Made by a program: the position numbers and the translations under genes. The notes below the pieces were generated by a model. That model made no database searches and was not told where the DNA came from. It was given only the letters and a program-made list of their open reading frames with translations. From Bacteroidota bacterium (lineage in GTDB: Bacteria > Bacteroidota > Bacteroidia > Sphingobacteriales > Sphingobacteriaceae), in the NCBI GenBank assembly GCA_013286985.1, contig JABDEQ010000023.1:1-31096 (forward strand): DNA of 31,096 nucleotides. Reading direction: 5' to 3'. This document shows positions 15,711 through 24,980 of this stretch, one piece after another (within the stretch, counting starts at the first letter, position 1; each line of letters begins with the position of its first letter).

Positions 15711-17246
15711 TTAGTTTATTGCTGTTGGAAATACTGGAAACAATAAGGTATTGTTACTCACAAACGCCAGGTGTTTGCTATCAGGCGCCCACGAAGGCGT
15801 GTTGATAGTTCCTTGCCCGCCGTACAGATAGGCAATAACTTTTATCGGGCCGCCGCCAACCGGCATAACCCGCAGGTATACGTGTTTGTAAAAAGGATGA
15901 TCGCCGGCGGACACTTCGGTTTTCAGGAAAGTAATAAATTCAATCCATTTGCCATCCGGTGAAATATGAGGGAACCAGTTATCGAAATCATCATTCGTTA
16001 TCTGCGTTTGTTCGCTGCCGTCGGCCTTCATCTGCCAAATCTGCATCAAACCGCTGCGAACGGAGTTGAAGTAAATATATTTTCCATCGGGCGAATATTC
16101 GGGCCCGTCGTCTAAACCCGGGGCTGTTGTCAACCGGACTTCGGGGCCACCTGCTGAGGGGATGCGATAAACATCATACTCCTTATCTCTAGAGCCACAA
16201 AATACAATATACTTTCCATCCGGAGACCAGCCATGCATATACGATGGGCCTATCTTATTCATACGGCGTGGTGTACCACCTGTTGCAGGCAACACCCATC
16301 CTATTGAATTACCTGTGCTATCACTGCTACTCACAGCAAGCCATTTGCCATCAAATGAAATTACGTGGTCATTATTATTGTGCACAGCGGAACCTGTATT
16401 TAACACAGTTGGTAAATTAGTTTTCAGGTTAAATGTATACAACAAACCGTCACTGTTATAAAGCAGGTTGCCGCCATCCTTCATCCAGTTAGGCGCCTGT
16501 AATGATTTTGGCGACTGATAAATTATTTTACTGTTTTGAGATTCAAGGTCAAGTATTTCTATTTCGCTACCTAAATACTGGTGATATGGAACTAAATCTT
16601 TCCCGGCAGGTACAACAATACGAACATTATTAAACACCGCCTTTTCGGTAACATCAGGATTGTGTGCACATATAAATAAACCAACGTACACATCATCGCC
16701 TAAATCAACGTCGCTTATTTCCTGCGAAACAAACACGTCTCCCTTACGGGCAACAGACATGGTATAAGTACTGCCTTTTCGCTCCAGTTGAATAACATCA
16801 GCCGATGTTAATTCAAATTTCTTTTCTTCGGTGGCCCCTCCCACGGTTCTGCGGAATTGCAACGATGTTAAGCCAGCTCCATGAACCGCAGCGCTGATAT
16901 GTTTTGAATTTGAATCGAGCGAAGTACGCACCATCCATCCAAATTTGCGGTGCTCTTCAACACCTTTACCAATAAACGCTGCGTTAGTCCGTAATATAAA
17001 ATCGCCTTTCATGCGTTTCCATACAAAATGGAATTCGTCATGAGTGGCCCAAATGTTTGTTCCGGAGCCTGATAAATAATACTCCTGCGATTTACTATCG
17101 TAAGTACCGCTACCCGGATGCTTAACTTTGCCTATATCACCCTGATCATCAAATATTCCTATCTGATTACTTTGTGCCTGCAACTTCGTTACAAATAAAA
17201 AAAAAGCACAAACGAAAAAAAACCGGTAAATTATTTTTTTGCTCAT
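15711..17246 (-). CDS. Secreted TolB-like PD40 propeller protein with N-terminal lectin-like domain
   Basis: 511 residues. Residues 1-24 are a Sec signal peptide (ends KLQAQS). Residues 30-215 look like a concanavalin-type beta-sandwich of the DUF1349 kind (WATHDEFHFVWKRMKGDFIL, FGWMVRTSLD, HISAAVHG). Residues 230-511 contain WD40-like PD40/TolB repeats: SPDGKYIVF, SPDGKYIYFNS, SPDGKWIEF and APDSKHLAF. No enzymatic motif stands out. Members of this architecture are often annotated as TolB or biopolymer transporter proteins without real evidence for transport. In this block, ligand binding or a lyase/hydrolase role on a modified glycoside is possible (inference). It is the first gene of the 16-kb run. 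AAACCAAT-type motifs occur twice, 10 bases apart, just before its start. Confidence 0.8.
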   Translation of the reverse strand: MSKKIIYRFFFVCAFFLFVTKLQAQSNQIGIFDDQGDIGKVKHPGSGTYDSKSQEYYLSGSGTNIWATHDEFHFVWKRMKGDFILRTNAAFIGKGVEEHRKFGWMVRTSLDSNSKHISAAVHGAGLTSLQFRRTVGGATEEKKFELTSADVIQLERKGSTYTMSVARKGDVFVSQEISDVDLGDDVYVGLFICAHNPDVTEKAVFNNVRIVVPAGKDLVPYHQYLGSEIEILDLESQNSKIIYQSPKSLQAPNWMKDGGNLLYNSDGLLYTFNLKTNLPTVLNTGSAVHNNNDHVISFDGKWLAVSSSDSTGNSIGWVLPATGGTPRRMNKIGPSYMHGWSPDGKYIVFCGSRDKEYDVYRIPSAGGPEVRLTTAPGLDDGPEYSPDGKYIYFNSVRSGLMQIWQMKADGSEQTQITNDDFDNWFPHISPDGKWIEFITFLKTEVSAGDHPFYKHVYLRVMPVGGGPIKVIAYLYGGQGTINTPSWAPDSKHLAFVSNNTLLFPVFPTAIN

Positions 17247-17254
17247 AGGGTTAT

Positions 17255-17272
17255 ATTGGTTGTAATTGGTTT
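17255..17272 (-). promoter_or_regulatory. Paired AAACCAAT-type motifs before the TolB-like gene
   Basis: AAACCAAT (17265-17272) and CAACCAAT (17255-17262) on the minus strand, exactly 10 bases apart, end 18 and 8 bases before the ATG. One-helical-turn spacing would suit a DNA-binding protein, but the position suits a leader RNA element equally well. Confidence 0.35.
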
Positions 17273-17436
17273 ACTAAGGTAAAAATTACATTTGTAAATG
17301 AAATAGTGTTATTGTAACAATATGTGTTCACTATTCACTCATTTAATAGTTAGCGTATAAAACAAAGGGATTCTGGTTTTATTGATATGCATTCAGGTCG
17401 ACAGAATACATTTTTATTTTTTGATTTTGTTGCTGT

Positions 17437-18159
17437 ATGCTCTATATTGGCAAAAACCGAATATCTGTGAGAAAACTATTCTGCTTTCTGCTAACTATCT
17501 TTCTTTTGTCGCATTGTTTTGCCCAGGATACCGTGGAACGCAAAAACAAGCTCTCTGATTCTATTATTGAAAGTTTTTGGGTGCTAAAATCAAACAAGGA
17601 CATTAAACAAGGTGTTTATAGAGCTTTTTTTAAGCGCAGAACTTTAATCGCGGCAGGTAATTATAATAACAACAAAAAAACAGGCACATGGAACTTTTAT
17701 AAACCCAATGGACTGTTAGTTCAGCGTTTTAATTACGATAATAATAAGTTGCTATTTGAATCGGCGTCTGATACTTTGTACGATGTTCATTATTTATTTG
17801 ACGAGAAACTCAATGACTCGGATGTGATAACCAGGCCGGTAAAAACCGGCGGGATTTACTACGGGATGGTTCCGTATCTGGGCATTTTTCAATTGCCTTT
17901 TGAAACATTTGATATAAATACTGATAATTTTGACGCAACTGTTGAGCTATTGATAAGCCCGCTCGGAAGATTAGCCGACTATAAGGTTCATGTAATATCT
18001 GCCTATTATAAGTTTAATCAAACCTTTAACCTTGATGTTAATCTTTTTGGTGAGGCCGACAGGCAGTTTATACCGGCAACATTAAATGGCGATGCCGTTT
18101 TATCAAGAATTATTATCAGATGTTATGTTACCGGGACGGGAAAGCTCGACTTTTATTAA
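17437..18159 (+). CDS. Secreted protein of unknown function with MORN-like and TonB-C-like segments
   Basis: 240 residues. A signal peptide ends at HCFAQ (about residue 29). An in-frame GTG at 17467 (VRKLFCF) gives a more typical signal-peptide start, so the ATG at 17437 is uncertain. Residues 70-105 contain a MORN-like segment (AAGNYNNNKKTGTWNFYKPNGLLVQRF), a pattern common in Bacteroidota surface proteins. The C-terminal part (about 160-235: VELLISPLGRLADYKV, then FIPATLNGDAVLSRIIIRCY) resembles the TonB C-terminal fold, where PA..NG.PV.S.I is conserved. No function can be assigned. It is transcribed towards the SSS symporter gene and away from the sugar block, so it is probably monocistronic. 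Confidence 0.7.
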   Translation: MLYIGKNRISVRKLFCFLLTIFLLSHCFAQDTVERKNKLSDSIIESFWVLKSNKDIKQGVYRAFFKRRTLIAAGNYNNNKKTGTWNFYKPNGLLVQRFNYDNNKLLFESASDTLYDVHYLFDEKLNDSDVITRPVKTGGIYYGMVPYLGIFQLPFETFDINTDNFDATVELLISPLGRLADYKVHVISAYYKFNQTFNLDVNLFGEADRQFIPATLNGDAVLSRIIIRCYVTGTGKLDFY

Positions 18160-18172
18160 ATTGTCTTTTGTT

Positions 18173-18193
18173 ATTGGAAACTTCGTTTCCAAT
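18173..18193. terminator. Hairpin between convergent genes
   Basis: A 9-bp perfect stem (18173-18181 and 18185-18193) closed by a TTC triloop lies 13 bases past the plus-strand gene's stop and before the end of the minus-strand symporter gene. T runs on either side are weak, so it may serve as a bidirectional 3' end. Confidence 0.45.
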
Positions 18194-18262
18194 TTAATTG
18201 CAAAATATAAGGACTTCAATTTAAAAAACCAAAGCCCCTATATTAACGCCGGTTATTTTCTG

Positions 18263-19963
18263 TTACCAGAAAATTGAATAAAGTGCCACTACTATAGTGG
18301 TTACAATAAGTGCACCCGCCAAAAAGCCCTTTGATGTTTTAAACATTGATGAATCAATTTCAAGCCCATTAGCCACCACGCCTCTTGTAGCATCTATTTT
18401 TGATATAAAAAACATGCCTGCAACGCAAATAATAAACACAAAGCCCATCCGGTCAAGAAATGGTATTTCGTAAAGCTTGGTCACCTTGTCATCCTGCAAG
18501 GCCAGTTTTGAAAAGCCATAAGGCGACAGGAAACTTAAGTCTGCAAAACGAGGTAATACTTTAAAAAAACAAGAGAATACAAATCCGCCAACGGTAGCAA
18601 ACATAGCCGCATTTGAGGTCGCCTTTTTCCAGAAAAATCCCAGTATGAACATGGCAAAAATACCCGGAGACACAAAACCGGTATATTCCTGTATGTATTG
18701 GAAGCCTTGCTTGCCTTCGCCCATCAACGTTTCTCCTATCAAAAATGATAAGATCACGCCTAAACACATGGCGGCTAATACTGCCCATTTCCCAACGCTA
18801 ACCAATTTTTTATCATTCGCTTCGGTATTAATGGCTTTTTTGTAAATGTCCAATGTAAAAATAGTGGCTATACTATTTGCTTTACCGGCCAGTGAAGCAA
18901 CTATAGCCGCTGTTAATGCAGCAAATGATAAACCTTTTAGCCCCGTAGGCAACAGATTTAATAATGACGGGTAAGCTTTATTTGGATCGAGAACACCTTT
19001 ATGACTTAACATTTCCTGGTGGAACATACCTTTTTGATAAAGCAAATACGCTGCTATACCCGGTAATACCACAATAACAGGCATTAGTAATTTTAAAAAA
19101 GCGGCAAAGAGAATACCCCCGCGGGCAGTTTTCAGGTTTGCACCCAAAGCTCTTTGCGTAATATACTGATTACAACCCCAATAGTTAAGGTTGGTGATCC
19201 ACATGCCACCTATTAAAACCGATAAGCCCGGAAGATCCATATAATTGGGATTATCTTTCTTAAATATCATATGGAAATGATCGCCAGCCTCGGAGTGTAA
19301 TATTTTGAAGCCATTTATTAAGCCATGAGTGCCTTCTTTTTCGCTTAAAAGTGTTAATGCTAAATAGGATGCCATTAAACCACCTAAAATAAGTACAGCA
19401 ACCTGTATAACATCGGTATAGCCAATTACTTTCATGCCGCCCAGGGTAATAAACACGGAGAAAACAGCCAGTAAAACTATACATAAGTGAATGTCGATTC
19501 CTGATATGCCGCTGATAGCTAAAGCACCCAGGTATAATATCGACATTAAGTTTACCACAATATAAAGCATCAGCCAAAAAATAGCCATCACCATAGCCAC
19601 GGTACTGTTGTAACGTTGGTTTAAAAACTGAGGCATGGTGAATATCTTATTTTTAAGATATACCGGTATAAAAAAAACAGCCACAATAATTAAAGTAATA
19701 GCTGCCATCCACTCGTACGTTGAAATGGCAAGGCCCATTTTAAAAGCCGAACCGCTGGTACCGATAAATTGCTCGGCCGAAATATTAGAAGCTATAAGCG
19801 ATGCACCTATTGCCCACCAAGTAAGCGAACCCTCGGCTAAGAAATAGTCTTTTGAAGTGGCATCGGCATTATGTTTTCGTTTGTACACCCAATAGCCATA
19901 GGAAGCTACTATTATAAAATACACTAAAAATACCAGGTAGTCTCCAATGGATAATTGTTTCAT
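18263..19963 (-). CDS. Solute:sodium symporter (SSS family, SGLT-like)
   Basis: 566 residues with about 14 hydrophobic helices, the usual SSS (PF00474) topology. Recognisable blocks are the N-terminal GDYLVFLVYFIIVASYGYWVYKR, SLTWWAIGASLIASNISAEQFIG (first core helix, with the Na+-site region), FTMPQFLNQRYN, GGMKVIGYTDVIQV and AALTAAIVASLAGKANSIATIFTLDIYK. These fit bacterial sodium/glucose-type transporters, which bring a sugar or related solute into the cytoplasm with Na+. It could deliver glycosides or keto sugars related to the neighbouring block, but the 1-kb gap and the intervening gene make that only suggestive. An AAACCAAC variant of the cluster motif lies 20 bases before its start, and a plausible Bacteroidota promoter lies above it. 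Confidence 0.9.
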   Translation of the reverse strand: MKQLSIGDYLVFLVYFIIVASYGYWVYKRKHNADATSKDYFLAEGSLTWWAIGASLIASNISAEQFIGTSGSAFKMGLAISTYEWMAAITLIIVAVFFIPVYLKNKIFTMPQFLNQRYNSTVAMVMAIFWLMLYIVVNLMSILYLGALAISGISGIDIHLCIVLLAVFSVFITLGGMKVIGYTDVIQVAVLILGGLMASYLALTLLSEKEGTHGLINGFKILHSEAGDHFHMIFKKDNPNYMDLPGLSVLIGGMWITNLNYWGCNQYITQRALGANLKTARGGILFAAFLKLLMPVIVVLPGIAAYLLYQKGMFHQEMLSHKGVLDPNKAYPSLLNLLPTGLKGLSFAALTAAIVASLAGKANSIATIFTLDIYKKAINTEANDKKLVSVGKWAVLAAMCLGVILSFLIGETLMGEGKQGFQYIQEYTGFVSPGIFAMFILGFFWKKATSNAAMFATVGGFVFSCFFKVLPRFADLSFLSPYGFSKLALQDDKVTKLYEIPFLDRMGFVFIICVAGMFFISKIDATRGVVANGLEIDSSMFKTSKGFLAGALIVTTIVVALYSIFW

Positions 19964-19993
19964 AATTTAATAAAAGATTTAATGTTGGTTTGA

Positions 19994-20025
19994 CAATTAT
20001 AAATTATATAAATCTCTTTTTCAAA
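19994..20025 (-). promoter_or_regulatory. Possible Bacteroidota-type promoter for the SSS symporter
   Basis: On the minus strand TTTG (20022-20025) is followed after 20 bases by TATAATTG (19994-20001), one mismatch from the TAnnTTTG -7 element. Spacing fits the TTTG/TAnnTTTG arrangement, 30 bases before the ATG. Such AT-rich matches are frequent by chance. Confidence 0.35.
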
Positions 20026-20154
20026 TTTTGGGGCAATTCAATTTTAACGGCACTTATATCGAAAGATTAATCCATGAGTAATTGGAATAAAGAAATCACC
20101 AAATCTTAGCAATAGATTCGATTTTTTACGATTTGTAACAATCGTTTTATTCAA

Positions 20155-20203
20155 CAAAAAAGCCGTTGGCTTTGTCTGCATAACAAACAAAGCCAACGGC
20201 TTC
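20155..20203 (-). terminator. Rho-independent terminator after slyD
   Basis: A 16-bp perfect inverted repeat (20160-20175 and 20187-20202) with an 11-base loop is followed leftwards by a T run (plus-strand A run 20156-20161). It lies about 25 bases beyond the SlyD stop and isolates that gene from the symporter. Confidence 0.88.
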
Positions 20204-20227
20204 CTGATATTTTGGGGCAAATAAATA

Positions 20228-20725
20228 TTAATGGGCGTGATGTCCGTCTGCGCCATGCGCGTGGCCGTGCGATAATTCTTCGGGTGTGGCCGGGCGAACA
20301 TTAAGGATATTTCCTTTAAAGTGTAGTTCCTGGCCTGCCATTGGGTGGTTAAGGTCAACTATTACCGAATCTTCGGCAACAGAAACAACCTGTCCCTGAA
20401 AACGGTTGCCATTGTTATCCTGTAAAGGCAATATGCTGCCAATTTCAGGCACTTCAGTACCATTAAACATTTCAATAGGTAAATTAGCTACCGCTTCTTC
20501 ATCATACTCACCATATGCATCTTCGGCAGATAAACGGAACTCATAAGTATCTCCGGTTGAAAGTTCACTTAAATTTTCTTCAAACTTCGGCAGCATTTGT
20601 CCTGCGCCAAATAAAAAAGTAAGCGGTTGCTCTTCTGTAGCGCTTTCCTGTAATACTTCAGAACCCTCTTGATCTACATACAAATCGTATGTTAATGACA
20701 CTACGTGTTGTGGTTTAATTTTCAT
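20228..20725 (-). CDS. slyD: FKBP-type peptidyl-prolyl cis-trans isomerase, SlyD-like
   Basis: 165 residues, cytoplasmic. Residues 1-70 and about 125-150 form the split FKBP domain (VVSLTYDLYVDQEGSEVLQES, LTFLFGAGQMLPKFEENL). An inserted insert-in-flap chaperone domain lies between (about 72-125), the SlyD layout. Residues 152-165 are a short His-rich tail (HGHAHGADGHHAH) that can bind Ni2+ or Zn2+; E. coli SlyD has a longer one with cysteines. Role: prolyl isomerisation and holding of folding clients, perhaps with metal handling. It starts 56 bases downstream of the DUF255 gene end and is closed by its own strong terminator. The start MKIKPQHVV is the only one fitting the domain. Confidence 0.87.
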   Translation of the reverse strand: MKIKPQHVVSLTYDLYVDQEGSEVLQESATEEQPLTFLFGAGQMLPKFEENLSELSTGDTYEFRLSAEDAYGEYDEEAVANLPIEMFNGTEVPEIGSILPLQDNNGNRFQGQVVSVAEDSVIVDLNHPMAGQELHFKGNILNVRPATPEELSHGHAHGADGHHAH

Positions 20726-20781
20726 TGCAATTTTTTTTGTTTTTAATTTTTGTCAGCAAAACTCATAAGGAATTTGCTGTT

Positions 20782-22785
20782 TTAGCCCCTGATTTGTTTT
20801 AAGGCATCTTTAATATTAAGTGCAGGCAATCCGCAGGTTTTATCTTTACAAATAAATATTTGTGTAACAGCGCCAAACTTATCCTGCAGCAAAGGTAAAC
20901 TTCCTTTTTTACCGCCCAAGATAATTTTGTTTGGGATGTAATTTTTTTCCATTGCTGCGCGGATGTCTTCAAAATCATCTCCGGCTATTGCAATTTCATA
21001 TGTCCCAAATATCTCTTCTTGCAATAATGATACCCAATTTGAATAAGATGAAGGGTAGCTTACCAAATGAGGCATAATATTCCTCAGTAACTGGGCTGAT
21101 ATATTCAAATAGTGTTCATTATCAAAAAACAAGCCCAGTTTTTTTAAGTTATGAGCCATTACAGAGTTCGACGACGGCGTAACGCTATCCATAATTTCAG
21201 ATTTACGGGCTATTAGTTGCTCATCATCATTGGCGGTGTAAAAAAAGATGCCGTTAGCTTCATCATGGTAATAGAGAATTGCAGTATCAGCCAACTCTTT
21301 GGCCCGTTGAAGCCATTGCTCATCAAAAGTAACTTCATACAAAGCAATAAAAGCATCAATTATATTGGCGTAATCATCTAGGAATGCTATCTGGTCATTT
21401 TCTGCTGAGTTGAACACTCTTATCAGCCTGCCATCTTTTTTAAAAAGGTTGTTCAATATAAATTTTGCGTTTTTAAGGGCAATAGCAAGATATTCCGGTT
21501 CATCAAAGGCTCTGTAAGCGGCGCATAAACCTTTTAACATTAAACCATTCCATGAGGTTAATATTTTATAATCAAGCCCGGGCCGCACACGAAGGCTGCG
21601 GGCCTCAAATACTTTTTTTGCGGATGTGCGGATTTTAGCAAGCATTTCCTCAACCTTCAATCCCAATTTAGTGGCCAGCGCCTCGTCAGTATGTTTTCTG
21701 AACAACACATTTGAGGCTTCTTCCTCCCAGTTACCATCATCAGTAACGTTGTAGTAAATACAAAAAAGTTCGGCATCAGCACCTAATATTTCTTCAATTT
21801 CGATTTTAGTAAAGATGTAAAATTCACCTTCTTTACCTTCACTATCAGCATCAAGCGCCGAATAAAAACCATATTCAGGCGAAGTAAGCTCCCGCAAGGT
21901 AAAGCCAATAGTTTCTTCTACTATTTTTTTATAAAGCGGATCAGGGCTCCAGGTAAAAGCTTCGGAATAAAGACTTATCAGCTGCGCATTGTCGTATAGC
22001 ATTTTTTCAAAATGAGGCACATGCCAACGGCCATCAACCGAGTATCTCGCAAAACCGCCGCCGATATGATCGTATATACCACCAAAGGCCATTTTATGCA
22101 GGGTTAATTGAAGCGCTTCTGCAATTTGCTCATCATTTAATAAATATGCCGCGCGCATCAGGCTAAGCCAGTTATTGGGCACAGGAAATTTAGGAGCCGA
22201 GCCAAAACCACCTTCTTTATCATCAAAATATTTTTTCCAGTTGCTTATTATAGGTTCCAGATCAGCTTTTGTATATGCCTGCTGCTCTTTTACAAATTCA
22301 ACAGATTCATATTGTTGAACACCCTGGGTTAGCTTTAATGCATATTCTTCGGCATCTACTGGTTTTTGTTTATAAAAATCGGCCAGGTTAAACAGCAAAC
22401 TTGTCCAATCATTTTTGCGAAAATAAGTGCCGCCATAAATAGGCCGCTGATCGGGCAAACAGATACAATTTAGCGGCCATCCTCCCCTGCCCGTCATTAA
22501 CTGCACTGCGCTCATATACACCTGATCTACATCGGGCCGCTCTTCCCTATCAACCTTAATACAAACAAAATATTCGTTCATTACAGCCGCCACCTGTTCA
22601 TCTTCAAAACTCTCATGCTCCATTACATGGCACCAATGACAAGCAGAGTAGCCGATGCTTACCAATATCAGCTTATTTTCGCCCTTTGCTTTTTGCAGCG
22701 CCTCAGTACCCCATGGATACCAGTTAACCGGGTTATTGGCGTGCTGCAGCAAATAAGGAGAAGTTGAATTGGCCAAACGATTCAT
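20782..22785 (-). CDS. DUF255 thioredoxin-domain protein (YyaL/SPATA20 family)
   Basis: 667 residues, the normal family length. The N-terminus [18 protein letters not shown] (9-26) and the redox motif [16 protein letters not shown] (C49 and C52) define the Thioredox_DsbH domain (PF03190). The remainder (about 180-640) resembles an alpha/alpha six-barrel glycosidase or N-acylglucosamine 2-epimerase fold: [58 protein letters not shown] and [10 protein letters not shown]. The true biochemical role of this widespread family is unsettled. No signal peptide is present, so it is cytoplasmic. It is divergent from the M1 peptidase gene with 220 bases between the starts. Confidence 0.9.
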   Translation of the reverse strand: MNRLANSTSPYLLQHANNPVNWYPWGTEALQKAKGENKLILVSIGYSACHWCHVMEHESFEDEQVAAVMNEYFVCIKVDREERPDVDQVYMSAVQLMTGRGGWPLNCICLPDQRPIYGGTYFRKNDWTSLLFNLADFYKQKPVDAEEYALKLTQGVQQYESVEFVKEQQAYTKADLEPIISNWKKYFDDKEGGFGSAPKFPVPNNWLSLMRAAYLLNDEQIAEALQLTLHKMAFGGIYDHIGGGFARYSVDGRWHVPHFEKMLYDNAQLISLYSEAFTWSPDPLYKKIVEETIGFTLRELTSPEYGFYSALDADSEGKEGEFYIFTKIEIEEILGADAELFCIYYNVTDDGNWEEEASNVLFRKHTDEALATKLGLKVEEMLAKIRTSAKKVFEARSLRVRPGLDYKILTSWNGLMLKGLCAAYRAFDEPEYLAIALKNAKFILNNLFKKDGRLIRVFNSAENDQIAFLDDYANIIDAFIALYEVTFDEQWLQRAKELADTAILYYHDEANGIFFYTANDDEQLIARKSEIMDSVTPSSNSVMAHNLKKLGLFFDNEHYLNISAQLLRNIMPHLVSYPSSYSNWVSLLQEEIFGTYEIAIAGDDFEDIRAAMEKNYIPNKIILGGKKGSLPLLQDKFGAVTQIFICKDKTCGLPALNIKDALKQIRG

Positions 22786-23005
22786 ATCAATTTTTATTTG
22801 CAGCGAAAATGCAATAATTAACCCGTTTAAAACTAAATCAATTGTAACGAATAAAAGTTTTACAAAAAGGGATAATGTTTATGCTGTTACGCAACAATTC
22901 TGTCGTAAGCAACTATTTGGAAATTGTTTTGTACCAAGGATCTTACATATTATCAATTTCATAATTTATTTGGTTAATTTGCCCCGTAAAATATTAACTG
23001 ACAAA

Positions 23006-24973
23006 ATGAACCTCAAAAAATTACACTATTTGCTAAGTGGATTGAGTTTACTCCTCATTGCAGCAAGCACTGCCTCGGCACAAACCGCGGCCGATTCGAT
23101 AAAATACAACCACCTGGATGTTTTTGATTCTACTCCATGGCCGGTAACAACAGGTGATACCCGTTCTGCCAGCGGGCAGCCAGGTCAGCATTACTGGCAA
23201 AACCGTGCCGATTACGCCATAAAAGCTACTTTAACTGAAGCTCAGGATACCACAGTGACCGGCGAGGTAACTATATCTTATACCAATAACAGCCCGGACA
23301 ATCTTGATTATTTGTGGTTGCAGCTTGATCAAAATCTTTTTAAACCTGATTCGCGTGGTGCCGCTACTACTCCTATCGGTGGCGATCGTTTTGATGTTAA
23401 AGGCTTTAACCGCGGCGGGTATCATATTGAATCTGTATCGGTAACCTACAAAGGCCAAACTTATAAAGTTGACCCAATAATTAATGACGCGCGCATGCAA
23501 GTGCGTTTAAACACCCCAATGGGAGCAAAAGGCGAAAAAATACAGGTAAAAATTAATTACAGCTTCTCTATTCCTTTTTATGGCGCCGACCGTATGGGCC
23601 GCAAGAAATTTAAAGAAGGCTATGTTTATGAAATTGCCCAGTGGTATCCGCGCATGTGTGTGTACGATGATGTTGAAGGCTGGAATACCTTACCATACAT
23701 GGGTTTAGGTGAGTTTTATTGCGATTATGGTGATTATGATTATTTCATTACCGCCCCTGCCGATATGACTGTAGTAGGGTCTGGTGACTTGCAAAACGCA
23801 ACACAAGTTTTAAATTCTACTCAACAAAGCCGCTTAGCCGAAGCACGCAACAGCGATAAAACGGTAATGATTATAAAACCAGAAGAGGTTAGTGAAGCAG
23901 CAACGCATCCGTTCAAGGGATCGTTAACCTGGCATTTTAAAATGCTAAACACACGTGATGTATCATGGGCAGCATCAAAAGCATTTATCTGGGATGCAGC
24001 AAGAGTTAATTTTCCGTCAGGCCGTAAAGGTATTGCGATGAGTACTTATCCTATTGAAAGTGCAGGCAATGACTCTTGGGGACGCTCAACCGAATACCTG
24101 AAAAACAGCATGGAAATCTATTCACAGGCATATTTTGAATACCCATGGAATTCAGCAGTAAGCGTATCCGGTGTTGCTTTGGGTATGGAATATCCGGGTA
24201 TTATATTTTGCTTAAGCAATTTGAAAAATGGCGGTCTTTGGGGCGATATTACCCACGAAATTGGCCACAACTGGTTCCCGATGATTGTAGGTTCAAACGA
24301 GCGTAAATACATGTGGATGGATGAAGGCTTCAATACTTTCATCAATGAATATGCAACCGAAAAATTTAATAACGGCGAGTATTTTAACAGCAAAACCAGA
24401 ATGGCAAACGGCATTGCCCGCATGATGACCCGTGCAAAGGACCCATTAATGGTCGCACCTGAAGCCATTAACGATTACGGTCAATATTATTCCAAGACCG
24501 CACAGGGGTTGGATATGTTGCGGAATGTAGTTTTGGGTCCTGAGCGTTTTGACTATGCCTTTCACGAATATGTAAAACACTGGGCATTTAAACACCCGCT
24601 TCCATATGACTTTTTCAGAGCAATGAATGATGCATCCGGCGAAGATTTAAATTGGTTTTTCAGACCATGGTTCTTCACCACCTGGAAACTTGACCAGGCA
24701 ATAGAATCAGTAAAATATGTAAAAGATGACGCCGCAAATGGCGCCTTAATTACTCTGTTGAATAAAGAAAAAATGGCCATGCCGGTTATTTTAAAAATCA
24801 CACAGGCTAATGGCAAAACTGAAACCATTACGTTACCGGTAAATATTTGGCAGCGTGCCGGTGAGTGGACATTTGTTTACCCATCAACTTCTGCTATTCA
24901 ATCTATCGAACTTGATCCTGATCACCAATTACCAGATGTTGATAGAAAAAACAATGTTTGGAACGGAAAATAA
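23006..24973 (+). CDS. Secreted M1-family metallopeptidase (aminopeptidase N-like)
   Basis: 655 residues from the ATG at 23006, chosen because MNLKKLHYLLSGLSLLLIAASTASAQ is a textbook signal peptide; the open frame extends 79 codons further upstream into the start of the divergent gene without plausible protein. The zinc site is HEIGH (417-421) with third ligand E440 (H-E-x2-H-x18-E, in WMDEGFNTF). GVALGMEYPG corresponds to the GxMEN exopeptidase motif with Tyr in place of Asn. The N-terminal beta-domain (about 65-290) is typical of periplasmic Bacteroidota M1 enzymes. Role: removal of N-terminal residues from peptides in the periplasm. It ends before a long hairpin terminator and looks monocistronic. 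Confidence 0.93.
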   Translation: MNLKKLHYLLSGLSLLLIAASTASAQTAADSIKYNHLDVFDSTPWPVTTGDTRSASGQPGQHYWQNRADYAIKATLTEAQDTTVTGEVTISYTNNSPDNLDYLWLQLDQNLFKPDSRGAATTPIGGDRFDVKGFNRGGYHIESVSVTYKGQTYKVDPIINDARMQVRLNTPMGAKGEKIQVKINYSFSIPFYGADRMGRKKFKEGYVYEIAQWYPRMCVYDDVEGWNTLPYMGLGEFYCDYGDYDYFITAPADMTVVGSGDLQNATQVLNSTQQSRLAEARNSDKTVMIIKPEEVSEAATHPFKGSLTWHFKMLNTRDVSWAASKAFIWDAARVNFPSGRKGIAMSTYPIESAGNDSWGRSTEYLKNSMEIYSQAYFEYPWNSAVSVSGVALGMEYPGIIFCLSNLKNGGLWGDITHEIGHNWFPMIVGSNERKYMWMDEGFNTFINEYATEKFNNGEYFNSKTRMANGIARMMTRAKDPLMVAPEAINDYGQYYSKTAQGLDMLRNVVLGPERFDYAFHEYVKHWAFKHPLPYDFFRAMNDASGEDLNWFFRPWFFTTWKLDQAIESVKYVKDDAANGALITLLNKEKMAMPVILKITQANGKTETITLPVNIWQRAGEWTFVYPSTSAIQSIELDPDHQLPDVDRKNNVWNGK

Positions 24974-24980
24974 AAGTATT

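Noticed and set aside
1288..17246. Possibility that the sugar block is a mobile or recently transferred island.
   Set aside because: I saw no transposase, integrase, tRNA, target-site repeat or obvious base-composition break at either end.
22769..23005. Upstream extension of the M1 peptidase frame by 79 codons.
   Set aside because: It overlaps the start of the divergent DUF255 gene, has no conserved content, and the ATG at 23006 begins a perfect signal peptide.
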